Part shown: positions 61,572 to 64,000 of the stretch, piece by piece
How the letters are laid out: every line of letters starts with the position of its first letter
Position numbering within the stretch: position 1 is the stretch's first letter
Assembly: GCA_016719885.1 (NCBI GenBank)
Contig: JADJYF010000004.1
Location: forward strand, 294,001-358,000
Direction of reading: 5' to 3'
Length of the DNA: 64,000 bases
From: Pseudomonadota bacterium
Lineage (GTDB): Bacteria; Pseudomonadota; Gammaproteobacteria; Ga0077536
Notes under the pieces: generated by a model
What the model was told of the DNA's origin: nothing
What the model saw: the letters and a program-made list of their open reading frames with translations, nothing else
Database searches by the model: none
Made by a program: the position numbers and the translations under genes

Positions 61572-62069
61572 TCAGTGTTCGGTGTTCGCGCGACGCCCAA
61601 GTCGCGTGCGCGTCTCGGCCGAGGCGCCTGGCCCTGGCGCGGCGCTGATGTCTTCAATTTTCAGCTCCCGGCCGTCGCGGTTGGTGACGCGCAGGCGCGG
61701 AAGCCGGCGCCCGGTGGCCCGTTCGCGCAGGACCAAGGGTTCGTTGCCGCGCCCGAACACCCATTCGTCGGACCACTCGCGCAGCGCCATCAGCACCGGC
61801 AACAGCGCACGGCCCTTGGCGGTGAGGTGGTATTCGTAACGATCGCCGGCCGTACCGGCGGCGACGCGCTCGAACACGCCATGCTCGACCAGGCGACGCA
61901 GGCGCGTGGTCAGGATGTTCTTGGCAATGCCGAGGCTGCGCTCGAATTCGCCGAAACGCCGTGCACCGAAGAACGCGTCGCGCACGATCAGCAGCGTCCA
62001 CCAGTCGCCCAAGGCTTCCAGCGCCTGGGCAACGCCGCAATTCATGTCCCCGAAGCGTTTGCGTCCCAT
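61572..62069 (-). CDS. HxlR family transcriptional regulator
   Basis: 165 aa from ATG 62069 (alternative ATG 62045 gives 157 aa). The winged-helix HxlR domain has NCGVAQALEALGDWWTLLIVRDAFFGARRFGEF (key parts CGVAQALEALG, WTLLIVRDAF), LGIAKNILTTRLRRLVEHGVFER and the wing YEYHLTAKGRALLPVLMAL. The Cys near the N terminus is the common redox or electrophile sensor of the family. It is encoded 4 bp after the SDR gene in the same operon and probably controls the SDR pair through the inverted repeat at 62878-62917. Confidence 0.92.
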   Translation of the reverse strand: MGRKRFGDMNCGVAQALEALGDWWTLLIVRDAFFGARRFGEFERSLGIAKNILTTRLRRLVEHGVFERVAAGTAGDRYEYHLTAKGRALLPVLMALREWSDEWVFGRGNEPLVLRERATGRRLPRLRVTNRDGRELKIEDISAAPGPGASAETRTRLGRRANTEH

Positions 62070-62073
62070 GAGA

Positions 62074-62838
62074 TCAGTGATTCCACCAGGCACGGTCTGA
62101 ACAGGCGCGCAGATCGAGTTCGAACGTCCAGGTCGAGCGATGCTGACGCGCGAGATGAAGATACGTCTCGGCGACCTGCTCGGGCAACAGCAGGCCATCG
62201 TGTTCGTTGCCGCGCGATTCGCGCAGCGCCTGGAACAACTCGGCGCCCAGCAATTTGCCGAGCGTATCCGGTGCATCCACCGGTCCATCGATCACGATAT
62301 GCGCCACGTGGATACCCTTGGCGGCGAATTCGGCGTTGAGCGATTGGCACAGCATGCGTCGGCCGCCCATCGCCGCGGCATGGGAATGCTGACCGCCGTT
62401 GCCACGCATGGCGGCGGTTGAAGATGTGACCAACAATGTGCCGTGGCCGCGCGCCTGCATGGATGGAAACAACGCGGACGCCAGGCGGAACAGGCCGAAG
62501 GTGCCGATGCGCCAGCCGGTTTCAAAAGCCTTCAGCGAAGTCTCGGCCAGCGCGCGATCACCAATCTGCGCACCGAGGTTGTACACCGCGACCTCGATGG
62601 GACCAATGTCCGCCTCGACGCGGGCAACGAGGTCTTCCAGGCTGCCTGGTTCGACGGCATTGAGCAGAAAGCCGCTCGCGGCATGGCCATCCTGGTGGAT
62701 GTTCTCCACCAGCGCGTCGAGCCCGGCCTGATCGCTGTGACGGCACAGCACCGCGTGATAACCCTCGCGTGCGAATCGTCGCGCAACGTTGCCGCCGATC
62801 CCGGCGCCGGCGCCTATGACCAGGCAAACAGGTGTCAT
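62074..62838 (-). CDS. Atypical SDR family protein lacking the catalytic Tyr
   Basis: 254 aa from ATG 62838. The cofactor motif is GAGAGIGGNVARRFAREG, and NLG replaces NAG. The catalytic Ser is present (LLVTSSTAAMRG), but the expected YxxxK reads HAAAMGG, so Tyr and Lys are both missing. The C terminus (LARQHRSTWTFELDLR) closely matches that of the divergent SDR gene. The protein may be a binding or regulatory partner or use an altered mechanism. First gene of the SDR-hxlR operon. Confidence 0.85.
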   Translation of the reverse strand: MTPVCLVIGAGAGIGGNVARRFAREGYHAVLCRHSDQAGLDALVENIHQDGHAASGFLLNAVEPGSLEDLVARVEADIGPIEVAVYNLGAQIGDRALAETSLKAFETGWRIGTFGLFRLASALFPSMQARGHGTLLVTSSTAAMRGNGGQHSHAAAMGGRRMLCQSLNAEFAAKGIHVAHIVIDGPVDAPDTLGKLLGAELFQALRESRGNEHDGLLLPEQVAETYLHLARQHRSTWTFELDLRACSDRAWWNH

Positions 62839-62877
62839 GGGTCTCTCCTCGGTTGGTTCATCGCGGGGGCGAGTTTT

Positions 62878-62917
62878 AGGTTGCATTAAACAACCATATA
62901 GTTTCATCATGCAACCT
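62878..62917. promoter_or_regulatory. 9-bp inverted repeat, likely operator between divergent SDR genes
   Basis: AGGTTGCAT at 62878-62886 and ATGCAACCT at 62909-62917 are exact reverse complements separated by 22 bp. The region is AT-rich (ATTAAACAACCATATAGTTT) unlike its surroundings and lies between the divergent SDR starts. A dimeric winged-helix regulator such as the neighbouring HxlR protein could bind here. Confidence 0.6.
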
Positions 62918-62938
62918 TCTAAAGCGCGGAGCCGGAAA

Positions 62939-63709
62939 ATGACACAGCCGACAAATGTCTTGCAGAGAGATACAGCATTGATCGTGGGCGGCGGGCCGGG
63001 CATCAGCGCGAGCTGCGCGCGACTGTTCGCAGCCGAGGGTATGCAGGTCGCCGTGGCGGCGCGAGACCCGAGCAAGCCCGTGTTGAAAACACTGGAACAG
63101 CAACACGGCGTGCGCCGTTATGCCTGTGACGCCGGCGTTGCGGCGGATGTCGAGCGCCTGTTCCGCGAGGTCACGTCCGATCTTGGCGCGCCGACCCTGG
63201 TCATACACAACATCGACGGCCGCGTTGCCGCCGTGTTTGGCAAGAGCATCACCGAGGCGGCGCCCGAGGTCGTGCTCGAAACCCTCCACAACGCCGCGTT
63301 CAGCGCTTTCCTGGTCGCGCAGCAGGCCGCACGCGTCATGCTGTCGAATCCGCCCGCGGCAAGCGGCGCCAAGGGCACCATCATCTTCACCAACGCCAGC
63401 GCGGCGCTGAAGGGATACGCCAAGAGCGGCGCCTTCGCCATGGCCTGCCACGCCAAGGCCGGGCTCGCGCAAAGCATCGCGCGGGAATTGATGCCGCAGG
63501 GCATCCACGTCGCCAACGTACCGATAGACGCGGCCATCGGCTGGACACAGGACGATGGTTCTCGCGCCCATCGACTGGCCGGCACGTCCGTCGATGACAA
63601 TCTTGCCGACCCGGACCGCATCGCCGAACTCTACCTGCAGCTCCATCGACAGCATCGCTCGACCTGGGCCTTCGAGGTCGTGCTCAGGCCGTGGCTGGAA
63701 AAGTGGTGA
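62939..63709 (+). CDS. Atypical SDR family protein (second of the divergent pair)
   Basis: 256 aa from ATG 62939 (GGAGCC upstream); ATG 62909 lies inside the inverted repeat and is less likely. Rossmann motif GGGPGISASCARLFAAEG; NID in place of NAG; TIIFTNASAALKG carries the Ser position. At the YxxxK position the sequence reads ACHAK, so Lys remains but Tyr is Ala. The C-terminal block LHRQHRSTWAFEVVLR matches the partner gene. This fits a pair derived by duplication and kept under one control region. The substrate is unknown. Confidence 0.85.
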   Translation: MTQPTNVLQRDTALIVGGGPGISASCARLFAAEGMQVAVAARDPSKPVLKTLEQQHGVRRYACDAGVAADVERLFREVTSDLGAPTLVIHNIDGRVAAVFGKSITEAAPEVVLETLHNAAFSAFLVAQQAARVMLSNPPAASGAKGTIIFTNASAALKGYAKSGAFAMACHAKAGLAQSIARELMPQGIHVANVPIDAAIGWTQDDGSRAHRLAGTSVDDNLADPDRIAELYLQLHRQHRSTWAFEVVLRPWLEKW

Positions 63710-63726
63710 CCGCCGGGCGGCGTCGG

Positions 63727-64000
63727 TCAGAGCGCGAAGCTCAAGGGATTTTCCAGGTCCGCGCGTACGCCGCCGAGAAACTCGGCCGCATCGGCGCCAT
63801 TGATGACGCGGTGGTCGAAGCCGAGCGTGAGCGACAGGCAGCGACGGATGGCAATCTGGCCGTCGACCACGGCGGGCGTGTCGAGCAGTGCGCCGACGCC
63901 GAGGATGGCGACCTCGGGCCAGTTCACCAATGGCTGAAGACTGTCGACACCGTGGCTGCCCAGGTTGGAAATCGTGAAGCCCGCGCCCTGGTAGGCGGCG
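63727..64000 (-). CDS. Dihydrolipoamide acyltransferase (2-oxoacid dehydrogenase E2), C-terminal part
   Basis: The 5' part lies beyond the window edge; the frame is open to 63999. The visible 90 residues are the end of the catalytic domain: GFTISNLGSHGVDSLQPLVN, then EVAILGVGALLDT, and the active-site motif GFDHRVINGADAAEFL, whose His and Asp position (here Asn-Gly after VI) matches DHRxxDG with D replaced by N. The domain transfers an acyl group to CoA. Which complex (pyruvate, branched-chain or acetoin) cannot be told from this end. The Asp-to-Asn change in the motif deserves attention. Confidence 0.85.
   Translation of the reverse strand, partial: AAYQGAGFTISNLGSHGVDSLQPLVNWPEVAILGVGALLDTPAVVDGQIAIRRCLSLTLGFDHRVINGADAAEFLGGVRADLENPLSFAL

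Noticed and set aside
1..64000. CRISPR arrays, tRNA/rRNA genes, insertion sequences, prophage
   Set aside because: No regular spacer-repeat pattern, tRNA-like cloverleaf, transposase, integrase or phage structural gene was recognised on either strand.

Overview
The window is 64 kb of high-GC, densely coding DNA, most likely chromosome of a metabolically versatile Gram-negative proteobacterium. Supporting signs are PEP-CTERM exported proteins, a GlxA/AraC regulator, a NarL-type response regulator, an Ada-independent AlkB, REP-like palindrome pairs, and many xenobiotic or aromatic catabolism enzymes. No rRNA, tRNA, CRISPR array, transposase or phage gene was seen. The taxon (Gamma- or Betaproteobacteria) is an inference.

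Layout. 1-3.7 kb: LemA/TPM trio, a beta-CASP MBL protein, alkB. 4-6.5 kb: a three-gene cassette of an unknown 149-aa protein, a class I isoprenoid-synthase-like protein and a frameshifted squalene-hopene-cyclase-like protein. 6.4-12.7 kb: PEP-CTERM protein, SDR, flavin monooxygenase, a P450 interrupted by an amber codon, an HSL-type hydrolase flanked by REP pairs, a MOSC protein. 12.8-14.4 kb: SLT-like protein and PEP-CTERM protein. 14.7-29.3 kb: catabolic genes: HIBADH-like dehydrogenase, MmgE/PrpD, CMD, lactonase-like MBL, cNMP-patatin; a ring-cleavage set (extradiol dioxygenase, aldehyde dehydrogenase, RraA, RidA); a haem/beta-propeller protein; a class I amidotransferase and a dimethylformamidase-like alpha/beta pair. 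29.3-34.9 kb: benzoylformate-decarboxylase-like enzyme, RluA-type pseudouridine synthase, GlxA regulator and GST.

34.9-40.3 kb is the most interesting part: a one-strand run with larC, larE and larB (nickel-pincer nucleotide cofactor synthesis), a second stand-alone LarC C-terminal domain, and a 593-aa protein I do not recognise. No recognisable lactate racemase LarA is present, so the 593-aa protein is a candidate for a new nickel-pincer-dependent enzyme. 40.3-44.4 kb: sulfotransferase, PEP-CTERM protein with a possible sigma-54 promoter, small proteins, LLM oxidoreductase. 44.5-50.8 kb: a signalling block (broken PAS kinase, NarL regulator, GGDEF-EAL protein, NtrB-like kinase). 50.9-64 kb: MBL protein, Baeyer-Villiger-type monooxygenase, TolB/TPR protein, IorA/IorB-like molybdenum hydroxylase, FAD monooxygenase, RibD-like reductase, SnoaL protein, an SDR-HxlR operon divergent from a second SDR, and the end of a 2-oxoacid dehydrogenase E2 gene.

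A recurring oddity is the number of interrupted genes: single-base indels, mostly in short homopolymers, and two in-frame TAG codons. This pattern fits imperfect base calling at least as well as true decay, so the broken genes below are described as what they would encode if restored.
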